Source: Deltaproteobacteria bacterium
GTDB lineage: Bacteria > Desulfobacterota > Anaeroferrophillalia > Anaeroferrophillales > Tharpellaceae
Assembly (NCBI GenBank): GCA_016938065.1
Contig: JAFGVI010000112.1
Coordinates: forward strand, 1-35,922
Direction of reading: 5' to 3'
DNA: 35,922 nucleotides
A program made the translations under genes and the position numbers. Shown one piece after another: positions 16,960 to 24,922 of this stretch. The notes beneath the pieces were generated by a model. That model did not search any database. It was given only the letters and a program-made list of their open reading frames with translations, and was not told where the DNA came from. Each line of letters begins with the position of its first letter. Positions within the stretch are counted from its first letter, which is position 1.

Positions 16960-18408
16960 TCAAGCTGAGGCCATTATTTGCGTATAAAGTGCCTCATATT
17001 GAGCCGCACTGTGGATCCAGGAAAAATCATCGCGCATGCCGTTCTGGCGGAGTCGGTGCCAGAGCCGGGGCTTCCGGTAGAGTTGTAACGCCTCTTTGAG
17101 GGTCAGTGTGAGCGCGGCTAAGGTGTAGTCGTTAAACTTGAAACCGTTGCCGTGGCCGGTTTCCGGATTGAAAGCGGTGATGCTGTCGTCAAGCCCGCCG
17201 ACCGCTCTGACCAGGGGAACCGTGCCGTAACGCAGGCTGTACATCTGATTGAGACCGCAGGGTTCATAATGTGAGGGCATCAGGAAGATATCAGCTCCCG
17301 CCTCGATCAGATGGGCCAGACGGTTGTCATAGCCCCGCTTGAAAGCTATTCGGGCCGGGTGGGCAAGGGCCAGTTTCTGCAAGGCTTCCTCGATCTCCGG
17401 CTCTCCGGTGCCGAGAAAGACAAATTGTGCTTCAATCTCGGAGACCTGTTCTAAAAGGGGCAAAATCAGGTCGAAGCCTTTCTGGGTTACGAGGCGGGAG
17501 ACCATGCCGATCAGCGGCAGCTGGGGTTCAGGCGGCAGCTGGAAAATTTCTCCCAGTTTTTTTTTGCAGATCTTCTTGCCGGCCATGTGCCCGGGGCGGA
17601 AGTGGTTGTCGATAAAAGGATCGGTGGCCGGGTCCCACTCCCGGTAATCGACGCCGTTAAGAATGCCGAAAAGATTGTCCCGCCGCTGCTGCAGAACCGT
17701 TTCCAGACCGAATCCGAATTCGGCCTGAAGAATTTCCCGGCTGTAGGCCTGACTGACGGTATTTAAGGCGTCGGCGTAGACTATTCCTCCTTTAAGCAGA
17801 TTGAGGCGGTCAAAAAATTCAAGCCGTTCAAAGGTGAACTCCTGCCAGCCCAGGCCCGTCAGCGGCAGCAGCTCTTTGTCCTGAATGCCCTGATAGCCGA
17901 GATTATGAATGGTAAAAAGTGAGCCTCCCTGAAATTGGGGCCGGTCTTGGTAAAGGGTTTTAAGATAAACCGGAATCAGGGCCGTCTGCCAGTCATGGGC
18001 ATGAAAGATATCTATCTTTAAAGCAAGAGTTGCAACCGTCTCCAGAACCGCCCGGCAGAAGAAAGTAAAGCGGATACCGTTATCCGGGTACTCTTTATCG
18101 GTGGGTCCGTAGAGAAAGGGACGGTCGAAAAAGTCGTCCCGGCGTATGGTGAAAATAGTCAGGTTGGGGTGCTCTGAGGCCAGCTTGACGATGCCGCCGG
18201 CAAGCTCTTCAGGGCCCAGGGGCACTGTGACGGCGGCCGTTTCGGTAAGCTTTTTCTGCCGGGCCATGATCTCCCGGTAGAGCGGGAGAAAGAGGTAGAC
18301 CTGATGGCCTCTGGCGGCCAGTGCGAGCGGCAGGGCTCCGGCGACATCAGCTAAGCCCCCGGTTTTGGCAAAGGGGGCGGCTTCGGAAACGGCGAACAGA
18401 ATATTCAT
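16960..18408 (-). CDS. glgA: Glycogen synthase (ADP-glucose)
   Basis: A 482-residue GT5 glycosyltransferase that extends alpha-1,4-glucan from ADP-glucose. The N-terminal KTGGLADV (15-22) binds the nucleotide sugar. HAHDWQTALIP, FTIHNLGYQG, the GILNGVDYREWDP segment, the MVSRLVTQKGFDL motif and MPSHYEPCGLNQMYSLRYGTVPLVRAVGGLDD are family marks. I start at the ATG at 18408, because MNILFAVSEAAPFAKTGGLA is the canonical N-terminus; a GTG at 18471 would add 21 residues and overlap galT. Ribosome binding at either start looks weak. The gene follows galT by 46 bases. Confidence 0.95.
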   Translation of the reverse strand: MNILFAVSEAAPFAKTGGLADVAGALPLALAARGHQVYLFLPLYREIMARQKKLTETAAVTVPLGPEELAGGIVKLASEHPNLTIFTIRRDDFFDRPFLYGPTDKEYPDNGIRFTFFCRAVLETVATLALKIDIFHAHDWQTALIPVYLKTLYQDRPQFQGGSLFTIHNLGYQGIQDKELLPLTGLGWQEFTFERLEFFDRLNLLKGGIVYADALNTVSQAYSREILQAEFGFGLETVLQQRRDNLFGILNGVDYREWDPATDPFIDNHFRPGHMAGKKICKKKLGEIFQLPPEPQLPLIGMVSRLVTQKGFDLILPLLEQVSEIEAQFVFLGTGEPEIEEALQKLALAHPARIAFKRGYDNRLAHLIEAGADIFLMPSHYEPCGLNQMYSLRYGTVPLVRAVGGLDDSITAFNPETGHGNGFKFNDYTLAALTLTLKEALQLYRKPRLWHRLRQNGMRDDFSWIHSAAQYEALYTQIMASA

Positions 18409-18454
18409 GGCATGCCCGAGTGGTTGCTCGTTCGGTAAAGATTGGAAAGCTGGT

Positions 18455-19456
18455 TCAAATCTTGGCGTCACGCAGAAATTTAGCCGACTCTTCCGGCGGG
18501 GTCGGGTTTATATAGAAGCCCGAGCCCCATTCGAAACCGGCTACCCGGGTCAGTTTGGGGATGATTTCAATATGCCAGTGATAAAAGGTCGAGGTGTCCA
18601 GATAGTTGACCGGAGCCGTATGCAGAATGAAATTATAGGGTGGGGTATCAAGCACCCGGTTGAGTCTTTTCAAAGTGTCGGAGAGCGTCAGCGCAAGCCC
18701 TTCAATCATGTTTTTACTGTTGCTCTGATAGTCATGGGTATGACGTTTGGGGAGAATCCAGGTTTCAAAAGGAAAGCGCGGGGCATAGGGACAGATGGCG
18801 ATAAATTCATGATTTTCACTGACCATGCGCACGCCCTGATTGATCTCCTGCTGAATAATGTCACAGAAAACACAGCGCTCTTTATAGTTGTAATACTTTC
18901 TGGCCCCTTCGACCTCTTCTTTGGCCCGTTTCGGGACGATCGGCAGGGCGATAATCTGAGAGTGGGAGTGTTCGACGGTGGCCCCGGCGGCCTGGCCCTG
19001 GTTCTTGAAGACCAGAATGTAGCGGAAACGGCCGTCGCCGGCAAGGTCGCGAATACGGTCCCGGTAGGCCCAGAGAACATCTTCAACCGCCTCAATCGGC
19101 ATGGTGGAGAGGGTCGCGAGATGGTCCGGGTTCTCAATGACAACCTCGTGTGCCCCGATGCCGTTCATCATATCATAGACCCCGTCCCCCTGCCGCACGA
19201 GGTCGCCTTCGATGTGCAAAGCCGGAAATTTGTTGGGAACCACCCGCAGGCGCCAGTTGGCGTCATTGCTCTGGCTGCCGGGCTGCCGGTAGGCCATGAT
19301 TTCAGGCGGGACAACATCTTCGTTGCCGGGGCAGAAAGGACAGAAGCCGCTTTTCTTTTCCTGTTTCAGACTGCTGAATTCAGAGGGTCTTTTACCACGT
19401 TCCCGGGAAATGATGACCCAGCGGTCGACGATCGGATCTTTGCGTAATTCAGACAT
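18455..19456 (-). CDS. galT: GalT-family nucleotidyltransferase (galactose-1-phosphate uridylyltransferase or ADP-glucose phosphorylase type)
   Basis: A 333-residue HIT-superfamily enzyme that swaps a nucleotide between a sugar phosphate and a nucleotide sugar through a histidine intermediate. Zinc ligands C39 and C42 (CPFC) and the active-site motif HSHSQ (163-167) are present; E. coli GalT has HPHGQ, with the second His as nucleophile. A second CxxC lies at 195-198. Gene position next to glgA, with no other Leloir gene nearby, makes an ADP-glucose or glucose-1-phosphate role possible. The family is certain; the substrate is not. Confidence 0.88.
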   Translation of the reverse strand: MSELRKDPIVDRWVIISRERGKRPSEFSSLKQEKKSGFCPFCPGNEDVVPPEIMAYRQPGSQSNDANWRLRVVPNKFPALHIEGDLVRQGDGVYDMMNGIGAHEVVIENPDHLATLSTMPIEAVEDVLWAYRDRIRDLAGDGRFRYILVFKNQGQAAGATVEHSHSQIIALPIVPKRAKEEVEGARKYYNYKERCVFCDIIQQEINQGVRMVSENHEFIAICPYAPRFPFETWILPKRHTHDYQSNSKNMIEGLALTLSDTLKRLNRVLDTPPYNFILHTAPVNYLDTSTFYHWHIEIIPKLTRVAGFEWGSGFYINPTPPEESAKFLRDAKI

Positions 19457-19509
19457 GGCGCTACTTTCTCAATTGAAGGGTTTGGTGATTTTTGCTGATT
19501 TCACTATCT

Positions 19510-19537
19510 AATATAACCTTTGTGGTCTGTCCGTCAA
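19510..19537 (-). promoter_or_regulatory. Promoter of galT
   Basis: On the minus strand TTGACG (19537-19532) and TATATT (19515-19510) are 16 bases apart in the 97-base gap between mltG and galT. It would make galT, glgA and perhaps the kinase and receiver genes a separate transcript. Confidence 0.55.
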
Positions 19538-19553
19538 CTGTTAAGCACTCAAT

Positions 19554-20552
19554 TCAACGCTTGAGCTGATATTTTCTGACGGCCTGATTATGCTCCTTAA
19601 GGGTGCGGGAAAACTGATGTCGACCGTCATTGCGGGAGACGAAGTAGAGATAATCGGTCGGGACCGGTTTGAGAGCGGCTTCAAAAGCTGCGGTTCCGGG
19701 GCTGCAGATGGGGCCCGGCGGCAGGCCGTAATGGCGGTAGGTGTTGTAGGGAGAGGGGTGGTTCAGGTCGCGGCGGCGTAGATTGCCGTCAAAGTTTTCC
19801 CCGAGGGCGTAGATTGTGGTCGGGTCGCTGGCCAGTCGCATATGCTTGCGCAGACGGTTGTGAAAAACCGACGAGATCAGGGGCATTTCCTCATTATTGC
19901 CGGCCTCTTTCTGAATCAGGGATGCCATGGTCAAGATTTGCAGTTCAGTCAGAGAGCTGGCAGGAGCCGCCGCCGTAAGGCTCTGTCTTTGCTGCAGGCT
20001 GGTGGCAATCATGATGTCGAGAATTTCCCGGCATGAGGTCTGGCGGCTGTAGTTGTAGGTGCTGGGAAAGAGATAACCCTCCAGGGTCTCTCCGGCAATC
20101 TGCCAGTTTTTCAAAGCCTGCGGGGATGTCGTCAGACTCTTGAACTCCTCGCTGCGGCAGAGGCCCAGGGCTTCCAGCCGGGCTCCGATCTGCGTCAGGG
20201 TAAAGCCCTCAGGAATAGTGACCTGTCGTTGATAAACCCGGCCCTCCTGCAGCGCGGCAATGATCTCCAGAGGAGTGCTGGCTGCGGCAATCTGATACTC
20301 TCCGGCCTGAAGTCGGGCCGAACTGTGTAAGATGCGATTCAGCATGATGAAGCGCCGGCGGGAGTTTATAAGGTTATGCTCTTTAAGTTCACCGGCAATT
20401 TTTCTAAGTGAGCTGCCTGGTGTAATAAGAATGAGGGTCGCGGGCTGGGCGTTTTTCTGTCGGGCAAAACGGTAGAGGTCAAAACCGGCCAGGCCAGCCA
20501 GGATGACGCTCAGGCCGGTAATAAGCAGCACTATGATCAGGGTTCGTCGCAT
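19554..20552 (-). CDS. mltG: Endolytic murein transglycosylase
   Basis: A 332-residue YceG-type enzyme, anchored by one N-terminal membrane helix (about 5-24), that cuts nascent glycan strands and sets their length. A LysM-like region (about 40-110) precedes the catalytic domain, with the catalytic Glu at residue 216 in ASLIQKEAGNN (E218 in E. coli) and SDPTTIYALG, NTYRHYGLPPGPICSPG and YLYFVSRNDGRHQFS. It starts three bases after murJ, so the two peptidoglycan genes form one unit. Confidence 0.95.
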   Translation of the reverse strand: MRRTLIIVLLITGLSVILAGLAGFDLYRFARQKNAQPATLILITPGSSLRKIAGELKEHNLINSRRRFIMLNRILHSSARLQAGEYQIAAASTPLEIIAALQEGRVYQRQVTIPEGFTLTQIGARLEALGLCRSEEFKSLTTSPQALKNWQIAGETLEGYLFPSTYNYSRQTSCREILDIMIATSLQQRQSLTAAAPASSLTELQILTMASLIQKEAGNNEEMPLISSVFHNRLRKHMRLASDPTTIYALGENFDGNLRRRDLNHPSPYNTYRHYGLPPGPICSPGTAAFEAALKPVPTDYLYFVSRNDGRHQFSRTLKEHNQAVRKYQLKR

Positions 20553-20555
20553 GTT

Positions 20556-22181
20556 TCAGAGGCCAGGGTTTTGTGGGGGCTTGGTTGCTGCCTTTCTGCG
20601 CCGTCGGGTCAGCAGACTCTGCAGTTCGCTCAGCTCCGGGCTGTGAAGCAGGCGCGCGCAGAGAAAATAGGCCGCCAGGCCAAAAATAATTCTGATGGCC
20701 AGGCGCAGGCTTTCCTCAAGGTGACTGTGGTAGGTGGTGGTGATCAGTGGCAGTCGGTCAAGGCTCATGATGATGATCACCATCGTCGTGGTCGCCAGCA
20801 GGCTTTGCCCGAAGGCCCGACCGCAGCCGCGCAGTTGAATGTCGGGGCCTAGGCGTTTTTTCAGCATTGCCAGCAGCAGCAGACAGTTGACGGCGCTGGC
20901 GATGGCGGTGGCCAGGGCCAGGCCTAAGTGCTGCAGATAGGGCATCAGGCCCACCGCGCAGATCAGGTTGCTGATAAGAGCAATAGCTCCGACCTTGACC
21001 GGGGTTTTGGTGTCCTGCAGGGAGTGGAAAGCTGGGACGATAATTCTTAAGCCGGCATAAGCCCAGAGCCCGCAGGCGTAGGCGATAATGGTCTGGGAGA
21101 CCATGTCGGTTGAGTGGGCACCGAAATGACCGCGTTGAAAAAGAAGAAAAACGATGGGTTTGCTTAACATTATCAGTCCGGCCATAGCCGGCAGGGTAAT
21201 AAACATGAGAAGGCGCAAAGCCAGGGAGAGGGTGTCGGAAAAATCGTGCCAATCCAGGCCCGCGGCAGCCCGGCTTAAGGCCGGCAGGACGGCTGTGCCC
21301 AGAGCGACGGCGAAGATGCCTAAGGGAAATTGAATCAGGCGGTCGGCAAAGTAGAGAAAGGAGATGCTGCCGTCGGCCAGGTAGGAGGCCAGCAAGGTGT
21401 TGACGAAGATCGTAATCTGGGTGATCGCCAGTCCCAAAAGGGATGGTCCCATGAGCACGATAACCCGTTTGATTGCCGGATGGCGGAAATGAAAGCGCAA
21501 ACGCCAGGGGAAACCGTGTTTTTTTAAAACCGGCAGCTGCATCAGAAGTTGCGCCAGGCCGCCGGCGAGAACCCCGACGGCCAAAGCCAGGGCCGGATTG
21601 CCCAGTACCCGGCTCAGTCCCAGCGCGGCGCCGATCATGCAGAGATTGAGCAGAACCGGGGCCAGGGCCGGGGTCAGGAAATGGCCATCGGCATTGAGAA
21701 TTCCCATGGCCAGGGCGACCAGGCTGATGAGCAGAATGTAGGGAAACATGAGCCGGTTGAGAAAAACGGCGATCTCATATTTTTCCGGGGTATCGGCAAA
21801 GCCCGGGGCGATGAGTGAGATGATCACAGGGGAGAACAGAATGCCCAGCAGGGTGACGACGGTCAGGCATAGTGCCGTCAGGGTCATGGCGGTCTGGGCA
21901 ATTTCCCTGGCTTCCTGGCGTTTGCCCGCAGCCAGGTAGGTGGCAAATACGGGAATGAAGGCGGCGGTTAACGAGCCTTCACCAAACAGGCGGCGCAGGA
22001 GGTTGGGAATGCGGAAGGCGACAAAAAAAGCGTCGGCATAAATTGAGGTGCCCAGATAACTGGCGGTTACCATATCCCGGACAAAGCCGAGAAGTCGGCT
22101 CAGCAGGGTAGCCGCACCGATAATCCCGGCATTCCTGATGAGACTGCCGGACTGGTTTCTGGGTGAACCGGCAGACATCAA
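20556..22181 (-). CDS. murJ: Lipid II flippase MurJ (MviN)
   Basis: A 541-residue MOP-superfamily transporter that moves lipid II to the periplasmic face for cell-wall synthesis. About 14 hydrophobic segments are visible. The N-terminal AATLLSRLLGFVRDMVTASYLG and FFVAFRIPNLLRRLFGEGSLTAAFIPVF are strongly conserved in MurJ, including arginines needed for activity in E. coli. The start has a double Met (MMSAG), and the next gene, mltG, is three bases downstream. It lies 71 bases after fapA and may share its transcript. Confidence 0.96.
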   Translation of the reverse strand: MMSAGSPRNQSGSLIRNAGIIGAATLLSRLLGFVRDMVTASYLGTSIYADAFFVAFRIPNLLRRLFGEGSLTAAFIPVFATYLAAGKRQEAREIAQTAMTLTALCLTVVTLLGILFSPVIISLIAPGFADTPEKYEIAVFLNRLMFPYILLISLVALAMGILNADGHFLTPALAPVLLNLCMIGAALGLSRVLGNPALALAVGVLAGGLAQLLMQLPVLKKHGFPWRLRFHFRHPAIKRVIVLMGPSLLGLAITQITIFVNTLLASYLADGSISFLYFADRLIQFPLGIFAVALGTAVLPALSRAAAGLDWHDFSDTLSLALRLLMFITLPAMAGLIMLSKPIVFLLFQRGHFGAHSTDMVSQTIIAYACGLWAYAGLRIIVPAFHSLQDTKTPVKVGAIALISNLICAVGLMPYLQHLGLALATAIASAVNCLLLLAMLKKRLGPDIQLRGCGRAFGQSLLATTTMVIIIMSLDRLPLITTTYHSHLEESLRLAIRIIFGLAAYFLCARLLHSPELSELQSLLTRRRRKAATKPPQNPGL

Positions 22182-22252
22182 AGAGATTGTTCCTGCAACT
22201 TGATTTCTGCCCGGAAAGAGGTGTGGATCGGTAGGGCCATCAGGACAAACTC

Positions 22253-24025
22253 CTAGGTCATCCGGTTGACGGCGGCCAGCGCCCGGGGGCTTAAATCGCT
22301 GAAAAGGCGTTGATGCGTGACGGCGCCGAACTTTTTCAGGCCGAGTATCCTGCTTTTTTTGGCATCATAGCAGAAGAGCATCTTCTGGTTGAAGACAACC
22401 GGGGAAAGGGATTCGGCGCGATAGCAGACCTTGATCTCACCGGAGCTGTCATCGGCAATCAGAATCAAACCGCGGGTGTGGGATTCTTCCATTGCTAGCT
22501 GGATTTTCTCGGCATCGTGATAGGTCTGCCTCACGCCTTCAACCTCGGCGGCTGATTTCTGCAGTTGTCTGAGGCTGGCGGCACAGTTCTCCAGATGTTT
22601 GCGAGTAATCGTGTGCAGGGTGAAGTTGAGCCGGTTACCGATGTCATCGATAAGATCCTGGGCGAGCAGTTGTTCAATGGCTTTTCTCTGTTTGCCGTGC
22701 AGGGTTACGCCTTTAAGTTCTTCCACCTGTCGGTAGAAATTGTCGAGGTGGGATTGATGCCGGCCCTTATGCTGCATTTGCTCCTTTTCAAATTCCTTGA
22801 GACGCTCCTGGTAAATCTGTCGGCAGATGTCGACCTGTTTCTGCTGTTCCGCCAGCTTTTTTCTGAAGCTGGGGATGGCCATCGGGTCGATGCACAGGGT
22901 TGAATGGGTGGTGCCGGTGACCTGATTGCAGAAGATGAAGCTGGAGGCGGTGACCGTCCCCGAACGGAGTTCCCGGTTGATGAAAACCTCTTCGCCGCTG
23001 ATGGTTGAAGCCATGCAGGTACTGAGTCTGACACTTTGGCCGATAACCGTGGCGTTCTGCAGGACGGCATTGATTTTGATATCGGAACCTTCGATGTAGG
23101 CGCCGACAACTTTGCCGATTTCAATCTGACGGCCGATAATGCGCGCCTGGGTGTCGACAATGCCGGTGACGACAATCCTGTCACCTTCGAGCGTGGCTCC
23201 GCGTCCGACATTACCTTCGACCAGGATCTCCCGGGCCTTCAGGGTAAATCCCGGTTTGACCGAGTCATGCATGATATCGTTGCTGCCGGAGACCTTGATA
23301 AAGGTGTCGATCTCATCAAAATCATCAACTTCGATATTGCCGGTTGAAAAGTCAACCTGTCTCGTCAGAACATCTTTGTCGATGAAATAGCCGCGACCGG
23401 GATCCTGGTAGAGAAAACCGGTAATTGCGGCTTTTAAAACAGTCCGGTTATTGTCGGGGTCCTCTTCGCAGACAATGCTCTTACGGTCGTAAGCCGGGAT
23501 TTTCTGTTCGGTTCCGGGTTTGGCTTTGATGGGTTTCTTAAAGATATCCAAGCCATCCACCCCGGGAGTCGCATGGTTTATCAGGACCAGAGGCTTGCCT
23601 GCGTGAATCAGGGTCTCGCTGAAACCGAGATCGTAGTAGTCGATTTTGCCGGTTTTTTCATCCCGGATTTTACCCGGTTTCAATTTCAGGTCGATCAGAA
23701 CCTCAAGTGTGCCGTCGTCACCCTTCCGGGGCAGGGTCGGGCTGGCCACGGGAAAGGTGTATAAAGTTTTATTGGCTTCAATCTTCCGGTAGTCATCCAG
23801 GTAGTGGTTGACGGCCGAGGTTATAACTTTACTTTTGTGAATGCCGTGGCGCAGCCCTCTTTTTTTGAGCTCTTTTTTGATCTCTTCGATTATGGTCTGA
23901 AAAACCAGGGGATCATGGGGTTCCTTGATTCTGGTGTTGGGTCGGATCGAAATGAAGGCATACTTCAAGCCCTGGCGCTCATCCAGATGCAGCAGAAGTT
24001 CTAAATGTTCGATGTTGTCAGTCAA
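22253..24025 (-). CDS. FapA-type DUF342 protein
   Basis: About 590 residues. The middle part (about 230-370) is a run of short beta turns with repeated GxxxxG and V-x-G patterns, the beta-helix fold typical of FapA/DUF342 proteins. A long charged coiled coil (about 390-500) follows. FapA proteins have been linked with flagellar assembly in Vibrio and with polymer or cell-shape functions elsewhere; no flagellar gene is nearby. I chose the TTG at 24025 because AAGGGA lies six bases upstream; the longest frame begins at a TTG at 24118 that has no ribosome site and sits inside the likely -35 box. Confidence 0.8.
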   Translation of the reverse strand: MTDNIEHLELLLHLDERQGLKYAFISIRPNTRIKEPHDPLVFQTIIEEIKKELKKRGLRHGIHKSKVITSAVNHYLDDYRKIEANKTLYTFPVASPTLPRKGDDGTLEVLIDLKLKPGKIRDEKTGKIDYYDLGFSETLIHAGKPLVLINHATPGVDGLDIFKKPIKAKPGTEQKIPAYDRKSIVCEEDPDNNRTVLKAAITGFLYQDPGRGYFIDKDVLTRQVDFSTGNIEVDDFDEIDTFIKVSGSNDIMHDSVKPGFTLKAREILVEGNVGRGATLEGDRIVVTGIVDTQARIIGRQIEIGKVVGAYIEGSDIKINAVLQNATVIGQSVRLSTCMASTISGEEVFINRELRSGTVTASSFIFCNQVTGTTHSTLCIDPMAIPSFRKKLAEQQKQVDICRQIYQERLKEFEKEQMQHKGRHQSHLDNFYRQVEELKGVTLHGKQRKAIEQLLAQDLIDDIGNRLNFTLHTITRKHLENCAASLRQLQKSAAEVEGVRQTYHDAEKIQLAMEESHTRGLILIADDSSGEIKVCYRAESLSPVVFNQKMLFCYDAKKSRILGLKKFGAVTHQRLFSDLSPRALAAVNRMT

Positions 24026-24088
24026 TTTAATCCCTTCAGGTAGTAAAGCTGTTTGCGGAAAAGCCTGCGGCTGCCTGTTTAATCGTGT

Positions 24089-24118
24089 TATATAACATGA
24101 TTTCAGGTTCGCTAACAA
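24089..24118 (-). promoter_or_regulatory. Promoter of fapA overlapping a palindrome
   Basis: On the minus strand TTGTTA (24118-24113) and TATATA (24094-24089) are 18 bases apart. The -10 lies inside a perfect 12-base palindrome TGTTATATAACA (24086-24097), a possible protein site. The transcript would start downstream of the TTG at 24118, which supports the shorter fapA start. Confidence 0.45.
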
Positions 24119-24160
24119 GAAGATTAATTGATTTCTTCAGGGATCGTCCGGACAATTTAT

Positions 24161-24189
24161 TTGACAGCTGACCGGCAACCGGTTATATG
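24161..24189 (+). promoter_or_regulatory. Promoter of the arsR-fmdB pair
   Basis: TTGACA (24161-24166) and TATATG (24184-24189) are 17 bases apart. An AT-rich stretch just downstream (about 24192-24214) contains imperfect dyads such as ACAATATA/TATATGT-like arms, where an ArsR-type repressor would be expected to bind. The promoter is clear; the operator is a guess. Confidence 0.65.
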
Positions 24190-24218
24190 AGATTACAATA
24201 TATACATATGTCATGTTT

Positions 24219-24247
24219 TCTGGTGCGCCGTGGCGGTGCGCTTCAGA
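24219..24247 (+). other. Hairpin in the arsR leader
   Basis: TCTGGTGCGC (24219-24228) can pair with GCGCTTCAGA (24238-24247) with one mismatch and one G-U pair, followed by five A and three T. It lies between the promoter and the ribosome site. It is too weak in U to be a firm terminator. Confidence 0.35.
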
Positions 24248-24277
24248 AAAATTTAAGTTCAAAATTGGAGGTTACTC

Positions 24278-24604
24278 TTGGAAAGAGATCAGGTGTGTTG
24301 TCGGGTTGCCGAGGTTCTGAAAGTTCTGGGTCATCCCGTGCGTCTGCAGATTGTGCAGACCCTGCTGACGCAGGAGAGCTGCGTAAAGAACTTGTGGAGT
24401 TGTTTGGAACTTTCCCAGGCCACCGTCTCGCAGCACCTCTCCGTGCTTAAAGGGAAGGGGATTGTTGATTCCGCCCGTGAAGGTGTAGCGATGCGTTACT
24501 GGGTATCTGACGAGATCAGTAAATTGCTGGTCGGCAGCCTGATGGATCATTTCGGTATGGACTGTCGTGAAGCTGCCGCAGATTGTTGTAAAGAGGTGGG
24601 TTAA
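24278..24604 (+). CDS. ArsR/SmtB-family repressor, cysteine-rich
   Basis: A 108-residue winged-helix regulator. The recognition helix LSQATVSQHLSVLKGKGIV and the wing AREGVAMRYWVS are typical. ArsR proteins leave DNA on binding metals or other ligands. The CVCDLC site of E. coli ArsR is here CVKNLW: only the first Cys (C35) remains, with C42 nearby. Further cysteines occur at 7-8 and at 96, 103 and 104, seven in all, so the sensing site probably differs. Translation starts at TTG 24278, seven bases after GGAGG. The fmdB gene begins one base after its stop. Confidence 0.9.
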   Translation: MERDQVCCRVAEVLKVLGHPVRLQIVQTLLTQESCVKNLWSCLELSQATVSQHLSVLKGKGIVDSAREGVAMRYWVSDEISKLLVGSLMDHFGMDCREAAADCCKEVG

Positions 24605-24605
24605 G

Positions 24606-24803
24606 ATGCCGTTGTACGAGTATGAATGTCCTCAGTGCGGGACGCGGGTTGAGGTGTTGCAGAAAACCGGCGAGGACGGCAGCTTGCTGAAATGTCGGCA
24701 TTGCGGGGCGGAGGGGTTGAACCGGTTGCTCTCCGGTTGTGTGGTCAAGACCGGAGGATCGGGGAAAACCGCCTGCTCCCCGGGGGCGGGCGGCTTTACT
24801 TGA
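24606..24803 (+). CDS. Small FmdB-family zinc-ribbon protein
   Basis: A 65-residue protein starting MPLYEYECPQCG, the FmdB hallmark, with a zinc ribbon formed by C8, C11, C30 and C33. Two more cysteines (C45 and one in TACSPG) lie in a glycine-rich tail. The function of FmdB-type proteins is not established; the name comes from a putative regulator near a formamidase gene. The ATG follows GAGGTGGG. It is the second gene of the unit started by the ArsR repressor, which suggests it is controlled by the same signal. A related 95-residue protein is at 29230. Confidence 0.88.
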   Translation: MPLYEYECPQCGTRVEVLQKTGEDGSLLKCRHCGAEGLNRLLSGCVVKTGGSGKTACSPGAGGFT

Positions 24804-24811
24804 AACTGAAA

Positions 24812-24845
24812 CGCCCGGCAGTTGCCGGGCGGGCTTGTTTTTGTT
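24812..24845 (+). terminator. Terminator of the arsR-fmdB unit
   Basis: CGCCCGGC (24812-24819) pairs with GCCGGGCG (24824-24831) around a four-base loop, followed by a T-rich run (TTGTTTTTGTT). It begins nine bases after the fmdB stop. Confidence 0.85.
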
Positions 24846-24922
24846 GCTGAAGTTCGAGCCGGGTTTGCTGGCCGGTAAAGTTCGCTGTCGGCCGTGAGGC
24901 CGCTCTTTCGCCCTGTTTTTCT

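Noticed and set aside
18365-19447. Long plus-strand open frame opposite galT
   Set aside because: It is the shadow of galT, which has clear catalytic motifs; the frame shows no family signature or ribosome site.
24026-24118. N-terminal extension of the fapA gene from a TTG at 24118
   Set aside because: No ribosome site, unlike composition and a position inside the likely -35 box; the TTG at 24025 has AAGGGA upstream.
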